Virus record (IMG/VR): IMGVR_UViG_3300030102_000996
Location: 1 to 43,410 of that record
Strand: one strand, 5' to 3'
DNA: 43,410 bases
DNA from: a virus
The position numbers and the translations under genes are program-made. Each line of letters starts with the position of its first letter. Positions within the stretch are counted from its first letter, which is position 1. Under the pieces are notes generated by a model. It made no database searches and was not told where the DNA came from. It was given only the letters and a program-made list of their open reading frames with translations. Shown here in pieces: positions 16,405 to 24,724 of this stretch.

Positions 16405-19400
16405 TGCCAGTTGGAACTAGTCCTAGAGTAGCACGAATGTTAGTAGAGTATTGGAGTGGCTCTGCTTGGGTCAGTCTTGCAGATACTGACGGCACATCTA
16501 GAGTATTACGAATAGAAATACAAGACTTGTTAAATGCTCCTAGAATGGCTACCATTCAATTATTTAATCCTAGAACATCTTCATCTAATATTTTTGAAAC
16601 TGGTGATTTTGATACAGTTCTTAAAAATAAAATGAAGATAAGAATAACAGACCAAGCTACTAAAAGTATTTTATTTTTAGGTAAAGTTGATGATATAGCA
16701 CCTGAAAATACCTTAAGAGGCTATACAATAACTGTGACTGCATATGACAGTTTAATTGAACTGCAACAAAATATTTTAAAAAAAGACACATTGAATGACA
16801 GTGCTAGAAGTCAAAAACCCGGTGTCGGTAAAAATGCTTTTATATCTCAAGACATTGCACAATTAATAGATTTTGGAAGTTATAACCAAGGAACAGGTGA
16901 TAGGTCAATTGAAATAGTTAATACTACTGATAGTGATGATACAGGAGCTTATAGATTTCAAACATCATTAGGTAAAACAAGCACAAAAGATAAAGACTTT
17001 ACGAAGTCAGGTAATAACTTTTTAAATGCCATAAAAAGACTTGGAGAACTTGAAGCAGGAATAGAGTCTACAGCATCAGGTGCGATTACTGGTGATTTGA
17101 AGCCCTACAACTTTTATGTAGATACAAATTTTAAAACTACTGCTACGAATACTGAAGGCACGGACAACTTCTTCAACTACTTTCCAGCAGGGTGTATGCC
17201 AGCAGCGGCTCAATCAGGAACTAGTTATACTGTTTCTAATCCTGCAGATGATGGGCTGACATTAGTATTTGGGACTGGTGATACAATAGCTGAAACAGGG
17301 CAGACATTAAAAATGTTACCTTCCTTCTCTTTTGAAGATATTGCAAGAGAACGTACTACACACCTAAATGCTCACTTCGTCAATCCTGTAACTGGGTTTG
17401 CTGAAGATATAGAATTTGAAGTATTTAATTATAAATCTATAACTAATGGTACGACTATACAAGATTTATATGAACCTAGTGGCACCGGCACCGGAGGTAC
17501 CGAAACGAGTAAAACAATAACTCAAGGTCAAGGAGGTGTATTTGATGCAGCCAGCGGAGGTAACAATATAGGGTTTTTACAATATTTAAGCAACACGGGT
17601 GGAGCAGGATTTGCTTTATTATCAGGAACTACTGGGGATGCTGGTAGTATAAGACACTCTGTTGCCGCTGGAGAGCAACTACATATTAGAAACGCAGGTG
17701 GTACTACGGTAGGTACAATTACATTATCAGACACAACTGATGCTAATGGTAGTGATATTTTTAGACCTCAACAAGTATTTAAACAAAAAGTATTAAGAAA
17801 CTTCAGTATTGAAACTGGAGATATAATAATGATTAGAAGAGCTATCGCATCGGCATTTGCAAATAAAGATACAAGAAGAGTGCGTGCTACGTTTAGTATG
17901 GCAAGTGGTTATCCATATCACTTTGTAGAGGGGCAAGTAAATTCTGTATCAACTAATACGATAACTGATAGCACCATAGCTAATCAACACTCTACAACAA
18001 CAGATGGTTTAGCATCTGCAAATATAGATAGTTTTCCTACTGCTGGCGTAAGAACAGGTATGGTGTTACATAAGCTTTCTGGTGAGGGTGGCATCATGGA
18101 GGAGTATGGGTATATTAGTAAGACAGAAGATAATAGCTTAACTGCTACCTTAACTAACTCAGCTACCTTTTCTACCAATGATTATTATAGAACTTATATA
18201 CCATTAAGAGCAGGACACTCTGTTCAGATTAAAAACTTAGCCATTAACTCTAGTCCTTTCACCCATGTTGTAACAGATATAAAATATACTGAGGGTGAAA
18301 AAGGTTTTATGACAGAAATTAATACTGTGGGTGATGTTTCAAATCCTAAAGCGTCAACTGCAGGACCTAGAATAAAACCTGCTACTCCCCCAATTGTATA
18401 TGATGATGAAACTTATGCTGAAGGTATTCCATTAGGATTACAATTAGCTAACTTTTCTGGTACGTTTAGTGCAGGTAATACAAGTGGAGGTAATAAAAAT
18501 ACGGCTATATCATACAGTTCGGGTACACTAGAGGTAAATGGTGAAACATTTAATATTTCAGCTGGCGATAGTGAAGATGCTACAACCGGTTTAAATGGAG
18601 CTATGGCGGATGGTACAAATAACATAATTTCGTTCAACCCAGACGTGTCAGAAACAAAATTTATAATTGAAACTGAAACTAATTTTAAAAATAATGCAAC
18701 AACTGCTGGAGGCGGTTCAGGAAATGATGCAAGTTTTAATCAACATAAAAATGTAATAAAAGTAGGAACGACTAAAAAAGCTAGTCATACTGCTGCCGAG
18801 GCATCTTTTGAATTAACTCATATGGAGTTACCGGGTAATAACTTTAAATTTGATAAAGATTCAATATCTGCTAAGTCTATAACAGCAGACGAGATAAAAG
18901 CCAATACAATCACAGCATCTGAGATAGCTGCTAATACAATTACAGCGAGTCAAATAGAAGCTGGTACAATAACAGCTACTGAATTAGCTTCAGGAGCAGT
19001 AACAGTTGGTGGAAGTAGTGCTACTAGTGGAGCTAGATTTGTAGTTACACATCCAAATGCAAATCCTACAGGAGCTGGGACAGATTTCTTTAGAGCATAT
19101 GATGGTAGTAATTCAAGCAGTAATGCTTCTGGATTCTGGTTTAACTTAGATTCACACAATCAATCTTTACAGATAGCAGACGGAGCAGCTAGTCCTACTG
19201 TCATAGTTGAAATAGATAAAGGCGGTATAGATATAAAAGATGGAAGTGAATCTACATCATTTTTAAATTTCTTTAAGAGTAGCACTAATATTATGAAAAT
19301 GTTTGCAGCATCAACTACACATAATAGTTCAACAGTAAACTTTCAAATGTTTTTTCCTACTAATAATGCTGTGTTACAAGTGGGAAGCGGAGGTGCTTTT

Positions 19401-20492
19401 GTACTACAACCCCATGTTTCAAACACTGATACATCATTAGGCACTGCTAGTAAAGGGTGGAATAAGTTTTATACTGCTAACATATATAGCACAGAAACAA
19501 ACCTACAGATTAATGCACCTTTAAATCTTACAGGTGCAGATGGCACAGCTAGAAGCCTTATAACGAGTGCTGGCAATCTTACAATTGATGCACAGGGTAG
19601 TAATGATGATATTATATTCAAAGGTACTTCAGGTGCATCCGATGTAACCATGCTTACTCTTGACGCTAGTACAGGAGGAAATGCTACATTTAACAAATCA
19701 ATATATTTAGGTGATGTTGATACTGCAACTGCTGATGCATACGGTATATTTAGATTTACAGCAGACCCAGCTGGGGGAAGTAATGATGTATTAGCCTTTA
19801 ATGCAGGGCAAACCAATGCTACACCGGCAAGTACAACTAATGATTCAGCATTTTGGACTATGTGGACTCAAGCTCCTGATTCAAATACAAGTAGATTACA
19901 TTTTGAACCTATAGATGACTTTAGCACAGCAGATGGACATGCTCATAACTTTGCTTATATTGGATATAATAATCCATTAGTTGCTGTTAATTCTTTTTAT
20001 CACTATTCTGGAGGAGGTTCTGCTAGTAATCCAACACACTCTTTCTATGGTGACTCTGATACAGGAATGTATAATATTTCTGCAGATAGATTAGGGTTTG
20101 CTACTGGTGGTACACAAAGAACCACTATAGATAGTAGTGGTACAACACTTAATACCATATCGTCAGGAACTGAGGCTTTTAATATATTCGTAACTTCTGC
20201 AGGACTAATAAAATTTGTATCATCATCTGAAAGATATAAGAAAGATATTGTTAGTTTAACTACCCCATCTGAAAAAATATACGATTTAGAACCAGTTAAC
20301 TTTACTTGGAAAGAAACAGGTGAAAAAGATTTTGGACTTATTGCAGAAAAAGTGCACGAACTTATTCCAGAATTAGCTGTGTTAAAAGATGGAAGACCTG
20401 AGTCAGTAAAATACTCAATGTTATCTGTGTTATTATTAAATGAAGTACAAAAATTAAAGAAAGAAATAGAAGAATTAAAGGAGAACAAGTAA
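16404..20492 (+). CDS. Tail hub/tip protein fused to fibre with C-terminal S74 chaperone (1362 aa)
   Basis: Residues 1-140 resemble gpD/gp27-type baseplate hub modules (DLLNAPRMATIQLFNP, LFLGKVDDIAPEN, ITVTAYDSLIELQ). The middle is beta-rich. Near residues 826-868 are tandem T-I-T-A-x-E-I/L-x-A repeats (SITADEIKANTITASEIAA) that form trimeric shafts in J-type tip proteins. A fibre-like region follows and residues about 1271-1362 are an intramolecular chaperone of the endosialidase type (peptidase S74): SSERYKKDI at the cleavage site, then FGLIAEKV and a C-terminal coiled coil (NEVQKLKKEIEELKENK). The chaperone drives trimerisation and cleaves itself off at a Ser near 1273-1275. Hub and adhesin are thus one polypeptide. 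Confidence 0.8.
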   Translation: MPVGTSPRVARMLVEYWSGSAWVSLADTDGTSRVLRIEIQDLLNAPRMATIQLFNPRTSSSNIFETGDFDTVLKNKMKIRITDQATKSILFLGKVDDIAPENTLRGYTITVTAYDSLIELQQNILKKDTLNDSARSQKPGVGKNAFISQDIAQLIDFGSYNQGTGDRSIEIVNTTDSDDTGAYRFQTSLGKTSTKDKDFTKSGNNFLNAIKRLGELEAGIESTASGAITGDLKPYNFYVDTNFKTTATNTEGTDNFFNYFPAGCMPAAAQSGTSYTVSNPADDGLTLVFGTGDTIAETGQTLKMLPSFSFEDIARERTTHLNAHFVNPVTGFAEDIEFEVFNYKSITNGTTIQDLYEPSGTGTGGTETSKTITQGQGGVFDAASGGNNIGFLQYLSNTGGAGFALLSGTTGDAGSIRHSVAAGEQLHIRNAGGTTVGTITLSDTTDANGSDIFRPQQVFKQKVLRNFSIETGDIIMIRRAIASAFANKDTRRVRATFSMASGYPYHFVEGQVNSVSTNTITDSTIANQHSTTTDGLASANIDSFPTAGVRTGMVLHKLSGEGGIMEEYGYISKTEDNSLTATLTNSATFSTNDYYRTYIPLRAGHSVQIKNLAINSSPFTHVVTDIKYTEGEKGFMTEINTVGDVSNPKASTAGPRIKPATPPIVYDDETYAEGIPLGLQLANFSGTFSAGNTSGGNKNTAISYSSGTLEVNGETFNISAGDSEDATTGLNGAMADGTNNIISFNPDVSETKFIIETETNFKNNATTAGGGSGNDASFNQHKNVIKVGTTKKASHTAAEASFELTHMELPGNNFKFDKDSISAKSITADEIKANTITASEIAANTITASQIEAGTITATELASGAVTVGGSSATSGARFVVTHPNANPTGAGTDFFRAYDGSNSSSNASGFWFNLDSHNQSLQIADGAASPTVIVEIDKGGIDIKDGSESTSFLNFFKSSTNIMKMFAASTTHNSSTVNFQMFFPTNNAVLQVGSGGAFVLQPHVSNTDTSLGTASKGWNKFYTANIYSTETNLQINAPLNLTGADGTARSLITSAGNLTIDAQGSNDDIIFKGTSGASDVTMLTLDASTGGNATFNKSIYLGDVDTATADAYGIFRFTADPAGGSNDVLAFNAGQTNATPASTTNDSAFWTMWTQAPDSNTSRLHFEPIDDFSTADGHAHNFAYIGYNNPLVAVNSFYHYSGGGSASNPTHSFYGDSDTGMYNISADRLGFATGGTQRTTIDSSGTTLNTISSGTEAFNIFVTSAGLIKFVSSSERYKKDIVSLTTPSEKIYDLEPVNFTWKETGEKDFGLIAEKVHELIPELAVLKDGRPESVKYSMLSVLLLNEVQKLKKEIEELKENK

Positions 20493-20677
20493 TGCCAGAC
20501 ATAACAATTTCACTTACCGATGCTCAATGGACAAGAGTTGTAGCAGCATCTACTTACATAGCAGGAGTAGATGGAGGCACTGTTACAACAGACTATTTGT
20601 CAACTAGGTGGAAAGAACAACTTAGCGAATGGGTAAAAGCATATGAGCATGAACAGGCAACAGTTAATGACTTCTAA
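20492..20677 (+). CDS. Small protein of unknown function (61 aa)
   Basis: It begins MPDITISLTDAQWTRVVAA and overlaps the hub gene stop and the next start by 1 nt each (TAATG on both sides). Length, beta start (ITISLTDAQW) and position after a fibre gene match small conserved phage proteins of unknown role seen next to fibre genes. GGAG lies about 10 nt before its ATG. It is the last gene of the tail block before the regulatory pair. Confidence 0.6.
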   Translation: MPDITISLTDAQWTRVVAASTYIAGVDGGTVTTDYLSTRWKEQLSEWVKAYEHEQATVNDF

Positions 20678-21060
20678 TGAAAGCCAAAAACAAGATAGTA
20701 AGGTTGCGTAATAAGTACCCTTTAATGTCTTCAGCGGAAATTAGTAGGAAAGTAGGGGTCAGTCGTGTCTATGTTCATAATATTTTAAAGCAAAATGACC
20801 TACAAACTAAGGTTCCAAAACCCCAAAAGGTGGTATACTGTAAAGAGTGTGGGGAGATAACCACCGATAAAGGTAGAATACACAAAGGAGAATGTACTTT
20901 TAACTCAAGATTCATGAGATTGACATGTTCTTGGTGCAAAATACCTTTTTATAGAAGAAAAACGATAGTAAAAGTAAGGATAAAGAATAAATTAAAGAAT
21001 ATTTACTGTTCATACAAGTGTTATGCCGAATATAGACGATACAATGCAAATAAACGATGA
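20677..21060 (+). CDS. HTH and zinc-binding putative transcription regulator (127 aa)
   Basis: Residues about 5-42 form a basic helix-turn-helix (LRNKYPLMSSAEISRKVGVSRVYVHNIL). They are followed by a CKECGE element near residue 55 and a second set, CSWC near 88 and CSYKC near 113, which together can make one or two zinc knuckles. The protein is strongly basic. It overlaps the start of the sigma-like gene by 38 nt, so the two are co-expressed and may act together. A role as DNA-binding regulator or sigma partner is inferred. An HNH-like nuclease was considered, but no HNH signature is visible. Confidence 0.65.
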   Translation: MKAKNKIVRLRNKYPLMSSAEISRKVGVSRVYVHNILKQNDLQTKVPKPQKVVYCKECGEITTDKGRIHKGECTFNSRFMRLTCSWCKIPFYRRKTIVKVRIKNKLKNIYCSYKCYAEYRRYNANKR

Positions 21061-21550
21061 GTTAATTGAAAAATGGGAGCCAAAAATCTATAAAATGTTG
21101 CAAAATGCTTACATTGAGGGGTGGGAGAAGGAAGATTTAGTCCAAGAGCTTAGATTGACAGTAATTAGGGCGGCAAAAAAGTATAATCCAAATAAAAATG
21201 CGTCATTTCACACTTATTTACACACTGCAATGGTAAATACCTTAAGAACTTTACATACAAAGTCCACTAAAAAGGTACAAACAGTCAGTATGGATAGAAA
21301 TAACTCATCTGGTCACGCAGATAACGATGATTTTACATTAAAAGATTTATTACCTAGTGAAGACAATCATATAGATGAAATTAGGTTAGACCATTTTTTA
21401 AATTCTTTAGGCTTAGAAAAAAGTGAAAAAGAGTTCTTGACAATGAAGTATAAAAATTATACTATGGAACGCATACAAGATAATTTGACTGATACTTCGA
21501 TATATAAAGTCAAGAAATCTTTAAGAAATAAGTATAAAGAAGGAGAATAG
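21023..21550 (+). CDS. RNA polymerase sigma factor, sigma-70 family-like (175 aa)
   Basis: Residues about 20-80 match sigma-70 region 2: DLVQELRLTVIRAAKKY (core-binding and -10 recognition helices), then FHTYLHTAMVNTLRTLHTK with the conserved F-x-x-Y and N. Residues about 125-172 (SEKEFLTMKYKNYTMERIQDNL) look like a reduced region 4 helix-turn-helix. Region 1 is absent, as in T4 gp55 and ECF-type factors. It would direct host RNA polymerase to phage promoters, most likely the AGTATAATA sites. The start has no clear ribosome binding site; translation is probably coupled to the overlapping upstream gene, and ATG at 21044 is an alternative start. Confidence 0.75.
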   Translation: MPNIDDTMQINDELIEKWEPKIYKMLQNAYIEGWEKEDLVQELRLTVIRAAKKYNPNKNASFHTYLHTAMVNTLRTLHTKSTKKVQTVSMDRNNSSGHADNDDFTLKDLLPSEDNHIDEIRLDHFLNSLGLEKSEKEFLTMKYKNYTMERIQDNLTDTSIYKVKKSLRNKYKEGE

Positions 21551-22792
21551 TTGGAAAATTTTAATTTTATAGAGTCGGGACTCATATTTGGATTATGTGA
21601 GTCAAACAATTACAAAGCTTTTACGCATCCTGTAAAAGACTTTGCTAATCATGGAGAAGCATACAAATTTATTCAAAAGCATTTAGATGAATACAAAGAG
21701 TTTCCTAAGTGTGAAGTATTATTAGAAAAGTTTCCTCAGTTATCAAAAGATGCAAAAGACATAAACTTTCAATATGCATTAGGTGAATTTAAGAAACATG
21801 TAATGTACAGGAATATTATCTCTGCCTTCTCTGAACAGAAGCCTATACTGAGGGAAGACCCGAAGAAAGCTTTATCATTAATTATGGATGGCTTACATGA
21901 TGTAGAGATATTACATGATGCTGATGTAGTTCAGTATGATTCAGGTGAGTTGGATAGATTTGAAGAGTGGAAAGAGAAGAATGCTAAAAGAGAACTAGGT
22001 GATGGCATGATAGGTATACCTACACCATTTAATGTTATAAATTCAACAGGTATGGGATGGCAACCGGGAGATTTAATTACTGCTTATGCTAGACCAACTG
22101 TAGGTAAGACTTGGTTATGTTGTAAGATAGCAGCAATAGCAGTAGAGAAAGGATTTAAGACATTATTAGTATCTACAGAAATGACTAGAGCTTCTATAAA
22201 TCTAAGGATGGATGTTATACTAGGTCATATGAGAGGTTTTAATCTATCACATTCTGCTATACGAAACGGTAATGAAATAGATGAGAGTGAATATAAAAGG
22301 TTTCTAACCGAGACTGATTCTAAAAATCTATTAATATGTGACCATATTAGTGGTGAGGATAGTATATCTCTACCTAGTATAAATAATCTAGTTAGGAAAT
22401 ACTCTCCTGACTTATTAGTAATAGATGGCGTATACTTAATATCTCAAGATAGTAACAAGGCTGCATGGGAGCAATCACATTCATTGTTTTATGGACTAAA
22501 GAACTTAGCACTATCTACTAATACGGCGATAATGGCATCAACTCAAGCTACTAGAGATGCGGCTGACATGTATGTGCCACCTGCTCCTAGTCAAGTGGCA
22601 TTTGGTGATGCATTGATTAGAGCGTCAGATGTGGCAGTATCTATGTCAATGATGAAAGATGATTTAGATATGCCGATAGCAGATAAAAGACAAATACAAT
22701 TTCAAAAATATAGAGATGGGGATTTAGCATTTAATGACTTTGACTTTATATGGAGGGTAAACAATGGACACATTGAGCAAGCTAATGCATAA
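21551..22792 (+). CDS. Replicative DNA helicase, DnaB/gp41-like (413 aa)
   Basis: A RecA-fold hexameric helicase that unwinds the phage replication fork. Walker A is ARPTVGKTW (residues about 180-188), LLVSTEM follows near 208, and Walker B is DLLVIDGVYLI near 290-300; AIMASTQATRDA near 325 is the sensor-like H3/H4 region. The N-terminal 150 residues are helical and probably bind primase. The start is TTG at 21551, chosen because AAGGAG ends 7 nt upstream and because it abuts the sigma gene stop. Primase follows after one small overlapping gene. Confidence 0.85.
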   Translation: MENFNFIESGLIFGLCESNNYKAFTHPVKDFANHGEAYKFIQKHLDEYKEFPKCEVLLEKFPQLSKDAKDINFQYALGEFKKHVMYRNIISAFSEQKPILREDPKKALSLIMDGLHDVEILHDADVVQYDSGELDRFEEWKEKNAKRELGDGMIGIPTPFNVINSTGMGWQPGDLITAYARPTVGKTWLCCKIAAIAVEKGFKTLLVSTEMTRASINLRMDVILGHMRGFNLSHSAIRNGNEIDESEYKRFLTETDSKNLLICDHISGEDSISLPSINNLVRKYSPDLLVIDGVYLISQDSNKAAWEQSHSLFYGLKNLALSTNTAIMASTQATRDAADMYVPPAPSQVAFGDALIRASDVAVSMSMMKDDLDMPIADKRQIQFQKYRDGDLAFNDFDFIWRVNNGHIEQANA

Positions 22793-23048
22793 ATATAAAG
22801 ACCAAACCTTTTTACAATTAAGGTGTGGTAAATGTAGTGCTAATGGTAAACTTAAAACTGGATTGACAGTGAAAGTGCCTATACTAAAAGCAGACGGAAG
22901 TGCAAAAGTTAAAATATTAGGAATAATAAAAGACGACCCCTCATGTATAAAATGTGGAACTACATTTCCTGAGGGATATAGACAAGTAAAAGATGACATC
23001 ATATACAGGATTAGACCAACAAAAACAAGATATGATAGACTGGACTGA
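22764..23048 (+). CDS. Zinc-ribbon protein between helicase and primase (94 aa)
   Basis: Cys pairs CGKC (residues 21-24) and CIKC (61-64) frame a beta-rich middle, a CxxC-x36-CxxC zinc ribbon. The gene overlaps the helicase end by 29 nt and the primase start by 56 nt, with GGAGG upstream of ATG 22764, so all three are translationally linked. A zinc ribbon at this position could be a split-off primase or loader domain or a ssDNA-binding accessory protein. That is inference; no family recognised. Confidence 0.65.
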   Translation: MDTLSKLMHKYKDQTFLQLRCGKCSANGKLKTGLTVKVPILKADGSAKVKILGIIKDDPSCIKCGTTFPEGYRQVKDDIIYRIRPTKTRYDRLD

Positions 23049-23904
23049 AATCTTACACAAGATTGGTGTAGATGTACCATTAGGTGCAGAACAGTTTAAT
23101 ATAGAATGTCCTTTTCATAAGGATGATAAACCTTCGTTAGCTATAAATACTAATAAAGGTGTATGGATATGCTTTGCTGGCTGTGGTCAAGGTAGTTTAA
23201 AAAGCTTTATAAGAAAACGTATGGGATGGAGTGCTCGTAAAATACTAGACTTTTTAGTAGAGAACTCGGAGGGTTATGACCCTGTAAAAATGTTTGAGAT
23301 AGATACTCCTGCCCCTCTTGGATTATCAGCACTTGAAGAAAAAGAGTTCCCTTTTAAACAATATGTAGTGCCTAAATGGATATTTGACAGAGGGTTTGAT
23401 AAGTTTACATTGAATAGATGGGGGTGTGGCATAACATCTAGTAATGGATTAGTAATCCCTGCTCATAATAAAGATGCAAAACTAGTTGGGTGGATAATTA
23501 GAAGGGAGTTTGGTGTGCCTAAATATGTTTACGCTAAAGGATTTAAGAAATCACATATATTATTTGGGCAACCATTAGTGGATACATCCAATGCAGTGTG
23601 TATAACTGAAGGTGCACTAGATGCAATGTGGTTGAATCAGCTTGGATATCAGGCAGTTGCTTTACTTGGTATGCAAATGTCTAAGGTTCAAGAGGAGTTA
23701 ATATTAGAATTACCATCTAAAGAAATTATCTTATGTTTAGATAATGATGAAGCAGGTGAAAAAGGTAGAGATTACATATTGACAAGATTAAGAGGTCGTG
23801 TTAATATATCTTATCTGAAACTTCCTATAGGATATAAAGATGTGCAGGAAGTTAAAAATTATGATACAATAAAAGAAACAATAGAAAACCGGAGAATCTG
23901 GTGA
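22993..23904 (+). CDS. DNA primase, DnaG type (303 aa)
   Basis: Synthesises RNA primers at the fork. The N-terminus has a CHC2 zinc motif: ECPFH near residue 35, then VWICFAGCGQG near 60. The C-terminal half holds a TOPRIM domain with ITEGALDA near 210 (catalytic Glu) and LCLDNDEAG near 245 (DxD metal site). At 303 residues it is compact and lacks the helicase-binding C-terminal domain of bacterial DnaG. The start is uncertain: ATG 22993 overlaps the zinc-ribbon gene, while ATG 23032 would start MIDWTEILHKIG and keep all motifs; neither has a strong ribosome binding site. Confidence 0.85.
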   Translation: MTSYTGLDQQKQDMIDWTEILHKIGVDVPLGAEQFNIECPFHKDDKPSLAINTNKGVWICFAGCGQGSLKSFIRKRMGWSARKILDFLVENSEGYDPVKMFEIDTPAPLGLSALEEKEFPFKQYVVPKWIFDRGFDKFTLNRWGCGITSSNGLVIPAHNKDAKLVGWIIRREFGVPKYVYAKGFKKSHILFGQPLVDTSNAVCITEGALDAMWLNQLGYQAVALLGMQMSKVQEELILELPSKEIILCLDNDEAGEKGRDYILTRLRGRVNISYLKLPIGYKDVQEVKNYDTIKETIENRRIW

Positions 23905-23914
23905 AGGAGAAAAG

Positions 23915-24667
23915 ATGGCAGGAATAGCCGACATACAAAACAGATACGAGAGTTATCAGAAGAATAGAAACTCTCTATCAAACAATAGCTTAGGCAGGGA
24001 ACTGTTCTTGAAACAAGATGGAGACCAAGCCTTTATAAAATCAATAGCAACAGGGACACCTGAAGACCCTTATCTAGCAGAGATAAGATTGCACACTTTC
24101 AGAGAAGATGGAAGATGGCAGTCTGTTCTACATACTGAAGAAGGACCTGCAGATGAAGTTCCAGAAGGAAGTGTACCTTCAAGAAAGTTTGCTTTATGGG
24201 CATATGTATCAGAAGTTATACACCCTGAGAAACCAAACTTAGGACTCGCAGGAGACTTAGATTGGGAAGAACGCACATTACCATCAGGTAAGACTGTGTT
24301 TGTTGAGCCTATAAATGATTTTAGAATTATTACTCTAAGCTTCGGAAGAGGCAGATACCTATGGAATGAACTTGTCGACATATACAATGATTGGCAAGGA
24401 CTAGATAAAGGTGTCCTTAGAATAAAAAGAAATGGTTTGAGCACTGATACTACTTATACCATTACAACTGTTTCTGATAAGAGTATTGAGATACCAGAAG
24501 ATAGGATTAAGGAGACATCTGAATTGACTCCCCTTGATGAATATTTTGCCAATAGATATGGTAAAAAATTCGTACCATCTTCTAACAACAATACACCTAT
24601 GGAAACACCTAAAGACGCAGTATCTACAATGTCTGATGATTCAGATGATGTAGAGATGCCTTTTTAG
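23915..24667 (+). CDS. Single-stranded DNA-binding protein-like (250 aa)
   Basis: Residues 1-190 are a beta-rich core with aromatic and basic residues (FRIITLSFGRGRYLWNELVD). The C-terminus is a flexible Asn/Ser/Asp linker ending DDSDDVEMPF, closely resembling the acidic tip with terminal Pro-Phe of bacterial SSBs (DDDIPF) that recruits partner proteins. Position between primase and DNA polymerase fits. The core does not look like a textbook OB fold by eye, so it may be a divergent phage SSB of the T4 gp32 or T7 gp2.5 functional class. AAGGAG precedes the start 10 nt after primase. Confidence 0.65.
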   Translation: MAGIADIQNRYESYQKNRNSLSNNSLGRELFLKQDGDQAFIKSIATGTPEDPYLAEIRLHTFREDGRWQSVLHTEEGPADEVPEGSVPSRKFALWAYVSEVIHPEKPNLGLAGDLDWEERTLPSGKTVFVEPINDFRIITLSFGRGRYLWNELVDIYNDWQGLDKGVLRIKRNGLSTDTTYTITTVSDKSIEIPEDRIKETSELTPLDEYFANRYGKKFVPSSNNNTPMETPKDAVSTMSDDSDDVEMPF

Positions 24668-24683
24668 TAACCTCCTCTCAATC

Positions 24684-24715
24684 TCCTCCCCAAGTTTGAC
24701 TCATCTTGGGGAGGA
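24684..24715 (+). promoter_or_regulatory. Perfect 11-bp hairpin burying the DNA polymerase Shine-Dalgarno site
   Basis: TCCTCCCCAAG (24684-24694) and CTTGGGGAGGA (24705-24715) are exact reverse complements separated by a 10-nt loop. The right arm contains GGGGAGGA, the polymerase ribosome binding site, 9 nt before ATG 24725. No U-run follows, so a translational switch or RNA-processing site is more likely than a simple terminator. A second CCTCCT at 24671-24676 could also pair with the site. Confidence 0.8.
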
Positions 24716-24724
24716 TAAATAATT

